Part shown: one piece after another, positions 36,470 to 45,888 of the stretch
Numbering within the stretch: the stretch's first letter is position 1
Layout of the letters: each line of letters starts with the position of its first letter
Source: Paenalcaligenes faecalis
GTDB lineage: Bacteria; Pseudomonadota; Gammaproteobacteria; Burkholderiales; Burkholderiaceae_B
Direction of reading: 5' to 3'
Length of the DNA stretch: 64,000 bases
Assembly: GCF_027557445.1 (NCBI RefSeq)
Contig: NZ_CP106841.1
Coordinates: forward strand, 2,094,001-2,158,000
Program-made: the position numbers and the translations under genes
The notes under the pieces: model-generated
Databases searched by the model: none
What the model was told of the DNA's origin: nothing
Seen by the model: the letters and a program-made list of their open reading frames with translations, nothing else

Positions 36470-37044
36470 TGTTATTTTTAGACAGGCATGGTTGGCTGCA
36501 CCCCAATCCAATGGTGCAGCTAGCCCCGTCACCCAACCACAATACCCGCCCGCACGGTACTCAGCCCTATTTGCTGGTCATTCATAATATTAGCTTGCCC
36601 CCCAATCAATTTGAGGGCGATGCGGTGGTGCAGTTCTTTCAAAACCAATTGGATTTTGATAGTCATCCTTGGTTTAATCAAATTAGAGACCTAAAAGTAT
36701 CAGCCCATTTCTTTATTCGTAGAGATGGTGTAATTGTGCAGTTTGTCTCTACGTACGACCGCGCCTGGCATGCGGGGATTTCCACCTTTAATGGCCGAGA
36801 TAACTGCAACGATTTTTCGATTGGTATTGAGCTTGAGGGTGCAGATGTCATCCCCTATACCGAAACACAATATCAACGCCTCAGTCAGCTCACGGATCGC
36901 TTAAGCCAGCGTCATCCTATTCGTGCTGTACAAGGTCATGAGCACATCGCCCCGGTACGGAAAACCGACCCAGGACCGGCTTTTGATTGGCAGCATTACG
37001 CCACACAAACTAGACTACCATTACGTTTATTCCCATTAGCTTAA
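36469..37044 (+). CDS. ampD: 1,6-anhydro-N-acetylmuramyl-L-alanine amidase AmpD
   Basis: AmpD is a cytoplasmic zinc amidase that removes the stem peptide from anhydromuropeptides during cell-wall recycling; its loss induces AmpC beta-lactamases where ampR is present. The 191-residue protein has the zinc ligands in LLVIHNISLPP, the second histidine region SAHFFIRRDG, and QGHEHIAPVRKTDPGPAFDW with the last His and Asp. The ATG overlaps the previous stop (TGATG), which sets the start; longer in-frame starts lie inside the preceding gene. No ampR or ampE is adjacent. Confidence 0.93.
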   Translation: MLFLDRHGWLHPNPMVQLAPSPNHNTRPHGTQPYLLVIHNISLPPNQFEGDAVVQFFQNQLDFDSHPWFNQIRDLKVSAHFFIRRDGVIVQFVSTYDRAWHAGISTFNGRDNCNDFSIGIELEGADVIPYTETQYQRLSQLTDRLSQRHPIRAVQGHEHIAPVRKTDPGPAFDWQHYATQTRLPLRLFPLA

Positions 37045-38156
37045 CGACTCGATGACCACAAACAGTCTGGCTGTATTTGATCTAGCCGAGCACAACCAGC
37101 CAAGGCCATTGTCACCTCAAATTCAGTGCGTAGCATATGCAATACATGGGCCACCCCAGCTGGGCCTGCCGCGGCTAAGCCATAAATATAAGGCCGCCCT
37201 ATCAATACCGCACTGGCTCCCAAAGCTAAAGCGATGAACACATCGCTGCCTCGTCGAATCCCCCCATCTAATAAAATAGGAATCCGTTTATTCACGGTTT
37301 TAGCAATGACGGACAACACCTGAAAAGGGGTTGGTGCCACATCTAAGACCCGCGCTCCGTGATTTGATACCACAATACCTGCCGCACCATAGGCAATGGC
37401 TTTTTCTGCATCCTCAGGGTGCAAAATACCTTTAATTATGACGGGTAAAGGGCAATCATGAATAAACTGCTGAATCTGGGGCCACGTCGGTGCTTTGCTC
37501 AAAAAGCCACTACCAAATAAAGGGCTCTGTCCCGCCTGAGCCACAGGCTCAGCAGGTCGATTAACATCTCGTAATAAAACTGCCTCCACCCCTGCTGGCA
37601 ATCTAAACTGAGCACGTTGTTCGCGATTACGGATTCCGCTCACAGGTGCATCTACCGTTAAAACAATGGCTTCTATCCCTACCTGCACCGCAAGATCTAG
37701 CAAACGCTGACTGGCAGCCTTATCTGTTTGCCAATACCACTGCAACCAGCGCGGCCCTGCCGCCTGCGCCGCCAAGGTTGTTAAGTCAACCGAAGACTGC
37801 ATGCTAATCACAAAAGGCGTTTGCATTGCAGCAGCTGCTAACGCCGTTGCCTGCTCTCCGGCGGGATGTGCCAGTCTCTGATAGGCCACAGGCGCTAAAA
37901 AAATGGGAAAAGCATAGTCCTGCCCAAACAGCGTTAGCTGTGTATGAGCACCAGAAAAATCACGTAAAACTCGGGGCCAAATTTGATAGAAATGAGGGGC
38001 TTGTTCATTTTGGGCAAGCAAACGCTCATCTGCAGCGCCACCTGTAAAATAAGCCCATGCCTGCTCTGACATACGAGCTTGGGCATAAGGTAAATAATCA
38101 TTAACAGCGACAATATCTGCCGGTATCTGAGACAACGGAGGTAATGGTTCTCTCAT
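37041..38156 (-). CDS. FMN-dependent alpha-hydroxy acid oxidase/dehydrogenase
   Basis: This 371-residue TIM-barrel flavoprotein of the glycolate oxidase/lactate dehydrogenase family has the motifs WAYFTGGAADE, QWYWQTDKAASQRLL and VIKGILHPEDAEKA (FMN lysine). The catalytic His-Gly is in VSNHGARVLD, where most members have SNHGGRQLD, and the FMN phosphate site is LDGGIRRGSDVFIALALGASAVLIGRP. It oxidises a small 2-hydroxy acid; the substrate and acceptor cannot be told. Its end overlaps the ampD end by four bases in convergent orientation, and it follows piuC directly. Confidence 0.85.
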   Translation of the reverse strand: MREPLPPLSQIPADIVAVNDYLPYAQARMSEQAWAYFTGGAADERLLAQNEQAPHFYQIWPRVLRDFSGAHTQLTLFGQDYAFPIFLAPVAYQRLAHPAGEQATALAAAAMQTPFVISMQSSVDLTTLAAQAAGPRWLQWYWQTDKAASQRLLDLAVQVGIEAIVLTVDAPVSGIRNREQRAQFRLPAGVEAVLLRDVNRPAEPVAQAGQSPLFGSGFLSKAPTWPQIQQFIHDCPLPVIIKGILHPEDAEKAIAYGAAGIVVSNHGARVLDVAPTPFQVLSVIAKTVNKRIPILLDGGIRRGSDVFIALALGASAVLIGRPYIYGLAAAGPAGVAHVLHMLRTEFEVTMALAGCARLDQIQPDCLWSSSR

Positions 38157-38836
38157 TAGATTTCAGCCCATTCACGTAATAAATTATGGTAAACACCGCT
38201 TAAGCGTGCTAATTGAGGGTCGGTACTGTCTTGAGCCGCAATCGCTTGGATACTTTGATCTAATTCCCACAGCATACTTCGTTTATGGGCTTGGCGTACC
38301 ATACTCTGTGACCAGAAAAACGAGGCTAGACGTGTGCCTTTAGTCACAGGATTTACCCGATGTAGGCTTGTGCCAGGATACACCACCATATCACCCGCAT
38401 TTAACTTAATACTCTGTGATCCATACGTATCCTCAATCACTAGCTCCCCTCCTTCATACTCAGCAGGATCACTAAAAAAAAGCGTGGATGACACATCTGT
38501 ACGCAACCGATGCTCTGTACCTATAATCGGGAAAATAGCGTTATCAATATGATTACCATAGGAGCCTCCGCCTTGGTAACAGTTAAATCGAGGTGGCAGT
38601 ATTTTAGCTGGTAATGCCGCAGCGACAAAAGTGGGGTTGTTCTGCAAAATGTGCAATAAAAAATCACCTATTTGTCTGGCTTCAATGCAATCCACGGGTA
38701 ACTGCAAATTGGCTTTTACATGCTGCGCCAAATAACCCGCCGTTTTTTTTCCATTTTCCCATTGCGCATTAAATAATGCCTCGCGGCACTCTTGCACCTG
38801 CTCGGCATTGAGTACTTGTGGAATGATGATCAGCAT
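38156..38836 (-). CDS. piuC: PKHD-type Fe(II)/2-oxoglutarate hydroxylase PiuC (YbiX)
   Basis: This 226-residue double-stranded beta-helix dioxygenase has the metal site NHIDNAIF (His-x-Asp) with the distal His in GTSLHRVNPVTKGTR and the 2-oxoglutarate arginine just after it. PiuC/YbiX genes regularly follow catecholate-type siderophore receptors such as PiuA/Fiu, as here. Its substrate is not established; a role in processing or releasing iron from siderophores has been proposed. It is part of the Fur-controlled transcript of the upstream receptor, separated by a strong hairpin. Confidence 0.9.
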   Translation of the reverse strand: MLIIIPQVLNAEQVQECREALFNAQWENGKKTAGYLAQHVKANLQLPVDCIEARQIGDFLLHILQNNPTFVAAALPAKILPPRFNCYQGGGSYGNHIDNAIFPIIGTEHRLRTDVSSTLFFSDPAEYEGGELVIEDTYGSQSIKLNAGDMVVYPGTSLHRVNPVTKGTRLASFFWSQSMVRQAHKRSMLWELDQSIQAIAAQDSTDPQLARLSGVYHNLLREWAEI

Positions 38837-38889
38837 GGGGGGCTCCTAAAATCAATCACTTTTCTATTTAAAACCATCATAAATGCAAA

Positions 38890-38907
38890 CCGCCCCCGAA
38901 GGGGCGG
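38890..38907 (-). other. UUCG-capped GC hairpin between receptor and piuC
   Basis: On the minus strand CCGCCCC-TTCG-GGGGCGG forms a seven-pair GC stem with the very stable UUCG tetraloop. Only a weak T-rich stretch (TTTGCATTT) follows. It lies 25 bases past the receptor stop and 50 bases before piuC, so it may act as a partial terminator or an mRNA 3'-end stabiliser that sets the receptor/PiuC ratio. Confidence 0.6.
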
Positions 38908-38932
38908 CGACTCGGCTGCATCAGCTCAAGAT

Positions 38933-41122
38933 TTACTCAAAGCGGTAGGTCGCATTTAACATATAAGAACGACCTGGACCTACGTTAGCAAAAATACCAA
39001 CGTGAGAGGCATCATAAACACGCGTATTACCAATGTTATTGACGTTTAACTGTAAATCAAACTGTTTGTTTACGTCAAAGCGTACCATCGCATCATAAAC
39101 GGTATGGGAAGGCAATTTTAACTTATTCGCATCATCCACATAGCGCTGACCTACATACGTCACACCACCGCCTACCGTCCACTGAGGATGTACTTTATAG
39201 GTGGTCCATAAAGAGGCACTGTTTTTAGCAATAAATTTAATTTGATTGCCATCAAAAACATTCGAACCATTACGATAGTTTTTTACCTTAGGATCTAAGT
39301 ACGTATAACCGGCCCACACATCCCATTTAGGTGTAATGGCCCCAGTTGCGCTTAGTTCTAAGCCACGTACACGGTTACTACCTGCCAACGACACATCTCC
39401 GGTTAAGGGATCAGTAGAGCGTGCATCTGTTTTATCTGTTTGGAACACAGCAGCAGCTAAGGACAGCTTATCTTCCATCAGATCCCATTTAGTGCCCAAT
39501 TCCCATGAGCGACTTTTCTCGGGTTTTAGGTCATGAATTTTAGCACCACCCGCTGGGCCGTCAGCACCACCGGCTTGCCCAAAGTTTTCGCCTGCAGGAT
39601 TAGACGAGGTGCCATAGGAAACATACACAGAGCCATTCGGAGCCGGTTTAAAGACCACGCCTGCCTGATAGTTCCATAATCCATCACTGCGAGCATCGCC
39701 TGATTTAGCATCAGCGACTTTAAACTTATCGTAGCGCACGCCCGCATTAACTGACCACTGCTCGTTAATTTCCATGGTGTCAAAGAAATAAGCAGACTGT
39801 GTTTTGATATCCCCGTCCTTAATTTTTGGGCCGTAAGCAATCACACTGTTATACGTTCGATTTGCATTCGGTGACCAGAAAGAATCAGTATCCGGGCCTG
39901 GACCTCCTGTCATTGCCTTAGAGGAAATCTCCTCTTTGCTGAACTCCAAGCCTGTAGCAAAACTATGCGTTAACGAACCCGTCGTAAATGTGCCAAATAG
40001 ATCTGTTTGGTTAATCAAGGACTCACTCTTACGCCAACGCATACGATCAGCACGAGTAAACTGCAATCCGGCATCCTCTGCCGCGCAAGAGCCACCTGCT
40101 CCGGCCTTACAATTATCAAAAGAAGGGCGGGTAAATAAATAGTGATTTAAGCTAGTGCTGTACCGCGTTGTATTACGCAATGTCAATTGACTCGTAATGT
40201 CATGCTCTAGCTGAGCGGTTGCCGTATCGAATTTGTTTTCACGGAAATCCACATCGGTGCGCCCATAATAGTTTTCTCTATCTACTTTAATAGGGCTAAC
40301 TCGATCAGGATTAGAGGCATTCACAAAAGGAATACCCATATCTGGGGTGTCATTGTTCTCAATATGCGAATAGCTCAAGATCACGCGTGTAGGAGTACCT
40401 AGACCAAACGCTACCGAAGGAGCAACCCCCCAGCGATTCATTTTCACATAATCACGCCCAGGCATATCACCGCCCATGCGCATCATATTTAAACGAACTG
40501 CACCGGTTTCTGAAAACACATAATTACCATCTACGGTTAAACGATGCTGCCCCCCATTTCCAATCCCTGCAGAACCTTCAGCAAAGTTCGTTAGACTAGG
40601 ACTTTTAGTGACAAGGTTGATACTACCACCGGTACCACCACGTCCTGTATAGGCGGAGCTAGGCCCTTTAATCACCTCTACAGACTCAAGGTTAAAGGTC
40701 TCATGTGACCCCCGCGCATAGTCACGTAAGCCATCAATAAATATATCTGTACTGGCTTCATAACCCCGAATAAAAGGACGATCACCCGTGGGGGTTCCCC
40801 CCTCACCCGAACCCAACGTAATACCTGGAGTCGTACGCAATACATCCTGTAGAGAGGTTGCGCCACGGTCTTTAATCACTTCCTCTGGGATAACATTAAT
40901 TGTGCGGGGCGTATCCAATAAGGGGGCCGTCATTTTAGGTGAGTTCACCTCATGAGCTTGATAGCCGTCTATGGCAGAGCCCTCTACTGAAATAGTTTGC
41001 AGCTGAGGCACCACGCTGGTATCCGCTGTTTGCGCAAAGGCTGGCACGGTTAAGGCGCTACAAATGGCCGAATACAGCATTTTTTGGCTAAATGACTTGA
41101 CCGGCAGGCGGTTACTAGACAT
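38933..41122 (-). CDS. TonB-dependent catecholate siderophore receptor, Fiu/PiuA-like
   Basis: This 729-residue outer membrane receptor has an N-terminal signal peptide ending near PAFA. The plug domain has DTPRTINVIPEEVIKDRGATS, RGYEASTDIFIDGLRDYARG and VEVIKGPSSAYTGRG, and a 22-strand barrel closes with the C-terminal aromatic signature NATYRFE. The plug and the VRLNMMRMGGDMPGRDYVKMNRWGVAPSVAFGLGTPTR region closely follow Fiu. It would import ferric catecholates or related compounds with TonB energy. A Fur box lies 53-71 bases upstream and piuC downstream. The precise ligand is unknown. Confidence 0.9.
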   Translation of the reverse strand: MSSNRLPVKSFSQKMLYSAICSALTVPAFAQTADTSVVPQLQTISVEGSAIDGYQAHEVNSPKMTAPLLDTPRTINVIPEEVIKDRGATSLQDVLRTTPGITLGSGEGGTPTGDRPFIRGYEASTDIFIDGLRDYARGSHETFNLESVEVIKGPSSAYTGRGGTGGSINLVTKSPSLTNFAEGSAGIGNGGQHRLTVDGNYVFSETGAVRLNMMRMGGDMPGRDYVKMNRWGVAPSVAFGLGTPTRVILSYSHIENNDTPDMGIPFVNASNPDRVSPIKVDRENYYGRTDVDFRENKFDTATAQLEHDITSQLTLRNTTRYSTSLNHYLFTRPSFDNCKAGAGGSCAAEDAGLQFTRADRMRWRKSESLINQTDLFGTFTTGSLTHSFATGLEFSKEEISSKAMTGGPGPDTDSFWSPNANRTYNSVIAYGPKIKDGDIKTQSAYFFDTMEINEQWSVNAGVRYDKFKVADAKSGDARSDGLWNYQAGVVFKPAPNGSVYVSYGTSSNPAGENFGQAGGADGPAGGAKIHDLKPEKSRSWELGTKWDLMEDKLSLAAAVFQTDKTDARSTDPLTGDVSLAGSNRVRGLELSATGAITPKWDVWAGYTYLDPKVKNYRNGSNVFDGNQIKFIAKNSASLWTTYKVHPQWTVGGGVTYVGQRYVDDANKLKLPSHTVYDAMVRFDVNKQFDLQLNVNNIGNTRVYDASHVGIFANVGPGRSYMLNATYRFE

Positions 41123-41174
41123 CGGGCTTCTCCTAGAGGATTAAATAAGACAAATTGTTAGATGTAAAAGATTG

Positions 41175-41193
41175 TCAAATGATAATCATTATC
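41175..41193 (-). promoter_or_regulatory. Fur box of the siderophore receptor operon
   Basis: TCAAATGATAATCATTATC matches 16 of 19 bases of the Fur consensus, with the inner 13 bases (GATAATCATTATC) perfect. It stands 53 bases before the receptor ATG. Iron repression of receptor and piuC is expected. Confidence 0.9.
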
Positions 41194-41246
41194 ATTAGCA
41201 AACGCAAATCCAATTCTATTTAGATCCATCCTGTAGCAGCCACGCA

Positions 41247-41277
41247 ACAAAAAAGGCGATGCATGATGCATCGCCTT
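41247..41277 (-). terminator. intrinsic terminator of htpG
   Basis: AAGGCGATGCA (41253-41263) and TGCATCGCCTT (41267-41277) make a perfect 11-bp stem with a 3-base loop. On the minus strand the stem runs into a six-T run. It is 25 bases past the htpG stop. Confidence 0.9.
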
Positions 41278-41301
41278 AGACTCTACGTAATTAACTTGCT
41301 T

Positions 41302-43206
41302 TTATTTTTGCAATAGCAATCGATTCATGCGCTGAACAAAAGCAGCGGGTTCATCAAGAGCCGCCCCTTCGGCTAACATCGCCTGATCTAACAACAACGC
41401 AGCCCAGTCGCCAAAGTCAGCGTCACCTGCCTGACTGATACGTGAAATCAAAGAGTGCTCTGGATTAATTTCCAAAATCGGCTTCACATCGGGAGCTGGT
41501 TGGCCTGCAGCCTGTAGCATACGGAGCAAATGAGGGCTCATTTCATTTTCATCGACCACTACACATGCAGGCGAGTCCACCAATCGGCTTGTGACACGAA
41601 CCTCTTTGACCTTTTCGCCCAATGTGGTTTGCAAGCGTTCGACTAGCGGTTTGAATTCCTCGGCAACCTTTTCATGCTTTTGCTTTTCTTCCTCGTTTTC
41701 GAGTTCAGCAAGGTCTAGCCCACCTTTAGCAACCGAAACCAACGGCTTACCATCAAATTCGGTTAGGAACGACAGCATCCACTCATCAACACGCTCGCTG
41801 AGCAGTAAAACCTCAATGCCTTTTTTAGCGAAAACCTCTAGATGTGGGCTATGTTTAGCGGCGGAATACGAGTCTGCCGTCACGTAATAGATTTTATCCT
41901 GCCCTTCTTTCATGCGCGCGATATAGTCAGCAAAGGACACATCCTGCACCGCACTATCCGCATGCGTGGAAGCAAATCGCATTAAGCCTGCAATACGCTC
42001 TTTATTCGTGGCGTCTTCTCCGACACCCTCTTTCAGCACCTGACCGAAGGTTTGCCAGAACTCAGCATATTTTTCAGCTTGGTTTTCGGCTAAGTCCTCT
42101 AATAGAGATAGGATGCGGCGAGCAGAGCCATCTCGAATCGCACGTACATCACGGCTTTCTTGCAAAATTTCACGTGAGACGTTTAACGGTAAATCGGCGG
42201 AATCAATCACTCCGCGCACAAAGCGTAGGTAGTTCGGTAACAACTGCTCTGCGTCATCCATGATGAAAACGCGTTTTACATAAAGCTGCACACCACGTTT
42301 GGCATCACGGTCCCACATATCAAAGGGGGCGCGTTTAGGCACATAAAGTAACTGCGTGTATTCCGTACGCCCTTCGACTCGGTTATGAGACCACGCTAAA
42401 GGATCTTCAAAATCATGGGCAATATGCTTGTAGAACTCAATGTATTGCTCATCCTTAATTTCACTGCGAGAACGCGTCCATAGTGCATTAGCCTGGTTTA
42501 CGGTTTCCCACTCATTGGACTTGACCTGTTCTTGTTTTTCTTCGTCCCACTCTTCTTTGCGCATTTGAACAGGCAACGAAATATGATCTGAGTAGCGACG
42601 TAATACGGAACGTAAACGCCAGCCATCCGCAAATTCGGCTTCGTCCTCGCGCAAGTACAAGGTAATAGAGGTACCTCGATCTGCTTTCTCGGCAGGAGCG
42701 ACATTAAACTCGCCCTGACCTTCGGATTCCCATAAAACACCTTCTGTTTCAGCCGTACCGGCACGACGGCTTAGTACAGATACCTTTTCAGCCACAATAA
42801 AGGATGAGTAAAACCCAACCCCAAACTGACCAATCAATTGGGCGTCTTTTTGTTTGTCCCCAGTCAGTTGTCCAAAAAACTCTTTTGTCCCAGAACGAGC
42901 AATCGTCCCTAAATTTTGTACGGCCTCATCACGCGTCATCCCTATACCGTTATCAGAGATCGTGACAGTGCGGTTTTCTTTGTCAAATTCGACTCGAATA
43001 CGCATCTCGCCCTCGCCCTCAAGGAGCTCAGGATTATCAATGGACTCAAAGCGAAGCTTATCGCAGGCGTCAGAAGCGTTAGAAATCAATTCACGCAGGA
43101 AAATTTCTTTGTTGGAATACAAAGAGTGAATCATCAAATGCAATAACTGTTTAACTTCCGTTTGAAAACCCAGGGTTTCAGCGTTGTGTTGTTCTACTTG
43201 GCTCAT
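41302..43206 (-). CDS. htpG: molecular chaperone HtpG (Hsp90)
   Basis: HtpG is the bacterial Hsp90, an ATP-driven homodimeric chaperone acting late in folding. The 634-residue protein has the GHKL ATPase motifs in its first 200 residues: [34 protein letters not shown] and [10 protein letters not shown]. The middle domain includes the catalytic-loop arginine ([11 protein letters not shown]), and the C-terminal dimerisation domain follows. Length is standard. A near-perfect sigma-32 promoter lies 46 bases upstream, so heat induction is expected. Confidence 0.97.
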   Translation of the reverse strand: MSQVEQHNAETLGFQTEVKQLLHLMIHSLYSNKEIFLRELISNASDACDKLRFESIDNPELLEGEGEMRIRVEFDKENRTVTISDNGIGMTRDEAVQNLGTIARSGTKEFFGQLTGDKQKDAQLIGQFGVGFYSSFIVAEKVSVLSRRAGTAETEGVLWESEGQGEFNVAPAEKADRGTSITLYLREDEAEFADGWRLRSVLRRYSDHISLPVQMRKEEWDEEKQEQVKSNEWETVNQANALWTRSRSEIKDEQYIEFYKHIAHDFEDPLAWSHNRVEGRTEYTQLLYVPKRAPFDMWDRDAKRGVQLYVKRVFIMDDAEQLLPNYLRFVRGVIDSADLPLNVSREILQESRDVRAIRDGSARRILSLLEDLAENQAEKYAEFWQTFGQVLKEGVGEDATNKERIAGLMRFASTHADSAVQDVSFADYIARMKEGQDKIYYVTADSYSAAKHSPHLEVFAKKGIEVLLLSERVDEWMLSFLTEFDGKPLVSVAKGGLDLAELENEEEKQKHEKVAEEFKPLVERLQTTLGEKVKEVRVTSRLVDSPACVVVDENEMSPHLLRMLQAAGQPAPDVKPILEINPEHSLISRISQAGDADFGDWAALLLDQAMLAEGAALDEPAAFVQRMNRLLLQK

Positions 43207-43251
43207 GATTTATACACACCAAAAGAGTTAATCGTTAATCAATGTGATTAC

Positions 43252-43279
43252 AGATGGGGCTAGCCCCATTAATTTCAAG
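43252..43279 (-). promoter_or_regulatory. sigma-32 heat-shock promoter of htpG
   Basis: On the minus strand CTTGAAA (43279-43273), a 13-base spacer and CCCCATCT (43259-43252) match the RpoH consensus CTTGAAA-N(11-16)-CCCCATnT at every position. The -10 lies within the 16-bp palindrome ATGGGGCTAGCCCCAT (43254-43269), which could also bind a regulator or fold in the DNA. Confidence 0.9.
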
Positions 43280-43365
43280 CCCAACAATCCAGTCGTTTTA
43301 GCGTCTTTGTCTTTGCTAGAATGAGCTATCTGTTGACGCTTAGCCATAAACCACTGAAAAGACAC

Positions 43366-44556
43366 ATGAAACAACTTATTGAAACCCCAAACTCTCGCCC
43401 TATCCGAATCTGGACAGACGATATTGACCCAGCTGCTTTAGCACAACTTAAAAATGTCTCAACGCTTCCTTTTGTTCACGCACATGGTGTAGTGGCGATG
43501 CCGGACGTACACGTCGGTATTGGGGCGACGGTCGGTAGTGTTATTGCCACCGATCATGCCGTTATTCCTGCCGCTGTGGGTGTCGATATTGGTTGTGGGA
43601 TTAATGCCGTGCGTCTATCTCTTCACGCCTCAGACTTACCCGATAATTTAGCACCTATCCGACATCAGATTGAACGCGATGTGCCATTAGGCATGGGGCC
43701 TGCAGGTTCCCATAAACATAAAAACCGCCCCGCCTTTGACCCTGACTTAGCCAAGCGCCTACAGCTCATTATGACCAAACACCCAGGCCTAGAAAAAAAC
43801 AATGCGCAAAGTCAGATAGGGACCTTAGGGTCAGGCAACCATTTTATTGAGATCTGTCTCGATCAAAATGATGCGGTTTGGGTGATGTTGCACTCAGGAT
43901 CTCGCGGTATTGGTAATTTAATTGGACGCTATTTCATTGAAAAAGCAAAAAAACGCATGGAGTCGTTTGGGATTCAGTTACCCGACAATGATCTAGCCTA
44001 TTTACCTGATGACAGTGATGACTTTAAAGACTATGTGGAAGCCGTCCAATGGGCACAAGACTACGCCTTTGAAAACCGTCGCGTGATGATGAAAAAAACC
44101 ATAGCGGCGCTACGCCGCCATATAAAAAAACCCGTTGAGATTACCCAAGAAGCGATTAACTGCCATCATAACTACGTAGAACAAGAAACGCATTTTGGTC
44201 GTCAGCTGTGGGTGACACGTAAAGGCGCCATCCGCGCTCGTGATGGGGACTTAGGCGTTATACCGGGCAGTATGGGCCAACGCAGCTACATTGTGCGTGG
44301 TAAAGGCAATCTGGATTCCTACTGCTCTTGTGCGCATGGTGCAGGCCGAAAATTTAGCCGAACCGCAGCCAGAAAACAGTTTTCTGTTGATGACCTACGC
44401 GCTCAAACTGAAGGAGTAGAGTGCCGCAAAGACAGTGCCGTCTTAGATGAGCTGCCTGCAGCCTACAAAGACATTGATGAGGTGATGGCCAACCAAACCG
44501 ATCTTGTAGAGGTACTGCATACGCTAAAACAGGTGGTTTGTGTAAAAGGAGCCTAA
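43366..44556 (+). CDS. rtcB: RNA-splicing ligase RtcB
   Basis: RtcB joins 2',3'-cyclic phosphate and 5'-hydroxyl RNA ends through a GTP-charged histidine and two Mn2+ ions. The 396-residue protein has the metal cysteine in GVDIGCGINAV, GTLGSGNHFIEI, HSGSRGIGN, HNYVEQETH, GSMGQRSYIV and the guanylylated histidine in CAHGAGRKFSR near residue 323. I choose the ATG at 43366 (MKQLIETPN); the frame is open 15 codons upstream without a ribosome site. No rtcA, rtcR or archease gene adjoins it, so its stress signal is unknown. Confidence 0.92.
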   Translation: MKQLIETPNSRPIRIWTDDIDPAALAQLKNVSTLPFVHAHGVVAMPDVHVGIGATVGSVIATDHAVIPAAVGVDIGCGINAVRLSLHASDLPDNLAPIRHQIERDVPLGMGPAGSHKHKNRPAFDPDLAKRLQLIMTKHPGLEKNNAQSQIGTLGSGNHFIEICLDQNDAVWVMLHSGSRGIGNLIGRYFIEKAKKRMESFGIQLPDNDLAYLPDDSDDFKDYVEAVQWAQDYAFENRRVMMKKTIAALRRHIKKPVEITQEAINCHHNYVEQETHFGRQLWVTRKGAIRARDGDLGVIPGSMGQRSYIVRGKGNLDSYCSCAHGAGRKFSRTAARKQFSVDDLRAQTEGVECRKDSAVLDELPAAYKDIDEVMANQTDLVEVLHTLKQVVCVKGA

Positions 44557-44585
44557 CAATCTCCATCATTGCTTTTGTTGTCCTA

Positions 44586-44602
44586 GGTGCACTATGTGCA
44601 CC
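44586..44602 (+). promoter_or_regulatory. MhpR-like IclR operator
   Basis: GGTGCAC-TAT-GTGCACC is a 17-base inverted repeat with perfect 7-bp arms, 82 bases before the hydroxylase ATG; a half-site GGTGCAT follows at 44621. It resembles the imperfect 17-bp operator GGTGCACCTGGTGCACA that I recall for the IclR activator MhpR of E. coli. An IclR gene related to MhpR ends at the far side of this operon. Confidence 0.6.
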
Positions 44603-44683
44603 ATTGGGTTAATTTTTTGAGGTGCATACATTGTCATCTCTAAAATGCAAAACAAATTAACACCATCAATCAAGGACACAGGT

Positions 44684-45877
44684 ATGCAAACCACAACAAT
44701 CGTCACAGAAGAAGAAATCATCGCACGCGCTACCGCTCTTATCCCCACATTACGAGAACGCGCCGCTGACACAGAAAAAAACCGCATGGTTCCCACAGAA
44801 ACCATTCAAGACTTTCAAGACGCCGGTTTCTTTAAAATTTTGCAGCCAAAACGCTGGGGTGGCTATGAAATGCACCCAAATGTACTCAATAAAGTCCTCA
44901 TGGAGCTAGGCCGAGGCTGTCCATCCAGCGCATGGAATGTCATGGTTTTAGGCGTCCATCCTTTTGAGATTGGTTTATTAGACCCTAAGGTTGGTGATGA
45001 AGTGTGGGGCGAAGACCCGACAGCGCTGATTTCCTCATCCTACGCCCCTTTTGGTAAGGTCACGGCAGTCGAAGGTGGCTATGAGTTAAATGGCGAGTGG
45101 CTGACCTCCAGTGGTTGTGACCATGCCTCTGGCGGTGCCTTTTTAGGAGGTCGCGTCCAAGAAAATGGCGGCATGGTATTTCGCTCTTTCTGGGTTCCGG
45201 CCCATTACCTGAAAATCGTGGATGACTGGCATGTGGTAGGCTTAGCCGGCACAGGGAGCAAGAAACTGGTGGTTGATAAAGTATTTGTCCCCAGCTACCG
45301 TAGCCACGTGATTGGCGACTATTGCGAGGCCACACATGGTCACGTTGATAACCTCTATAAGATGCCCTTCTTTTACATGTTCTATGCTGCCGTGTCTTCT
45401 GTGATTGTCGGTATGGCGCGTGGTATGGAAGACATGTATATAGAGCATATGACCCCAAGACAAAACCTCAACCAAGCTGTGGGTGCCGCAGTCAATGACC
45501 CCTTTATTAAACAACGCCTTGGCGCGGCCTCTGCAAAAATTATGGGGGCTGCATCTCGTATTCTTCACAATACCGAAGAAGCCTGGAGCTACGCCTCTAC
45601 GGGTCAACTTGTGCCCTTAGATATGCGAATCAAACACTTTGCCACCAATCAATTTACGGGTGGTGAGTGTTTTGAGGCGGCCCATATGCTGTTCAAGAAG
45701 ACCTCAACTCGCGGCGTCTGGCTCAGTAGCCCAATGCAACGCCAAATGCGTGATATTTTGGTAGCCTCTAATCACATCACCCAAAACGAAGATAACATTG
45801 GTGATCTTTTCGGCGGACAACTGCTCGGGGCCCCGCTACCCGTCCCTAATCCATTCGGTGCTAAATCCAACGAATAA
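44684..45877 (+). CDS. flavin-dependent aromatic hydroxylase, oxygenase component (HsaA/HpaH type)
   Basis: This 397-residue protein has the acyl-CoA dehydrogenase fold of two-component flavin monooxygenases such as HsaA and the C2 component of p-hydroxyphenylacetate hydroxylase. It has an N-terminal helical part (PTLRERAADTEKNRMVP), a central beta domain (ELNGEWLTSSGCDHASG; DDWHVVGLAGTGSKKLVV) and a C-terminal four-helix part (RILHNTEEAWSYASTGQL). Using FADH2 or FMNH2 made by the reductase encoded next to it, it would ortho-hydroxylate a phenolic substrate to a catechol. AAGGA lies before the ATG at 44684; an in-frame ATG at 44645 is less likely. The substrate is unknown. Confidence 0.85.
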   Translation: MQTTTIVTEEEIIARATALIPTLRERAADTEKNRMVPTETIQDFQDAGFFKILQPKRWGGYEMHPNVLNKVLMELGRGCPSSAWNVMVLGVHPFEIGLLDPKVGDEVWGEDPTALISSSYAPFGKVTAVEGGYELNGEWLTSSGCDHASGGAFLGGRVQENGGMVFRSFWVPAHYLKIVDDWHVVGLAGTGSKKLVVDKVFVPSYRSHVIGDYCEATHGHVDNLYKMPFFYMFYAAVSSVIVGMARGMEDMYIEHMTPRQNLNQAVGAAVNDPFIKQRLGAASAKIMGAASRILHNTEEAWSYASTGQLVPLDMRIKHFATNQFTGGECFEAAHMLFKKTSTRGVWLSSPMQRQMRDILVASNHITQNEDNIGDLFGGQLLGAPLPVPNPFGAKSNE

Positions 45878-45888
45878 GAGAGAGACAA

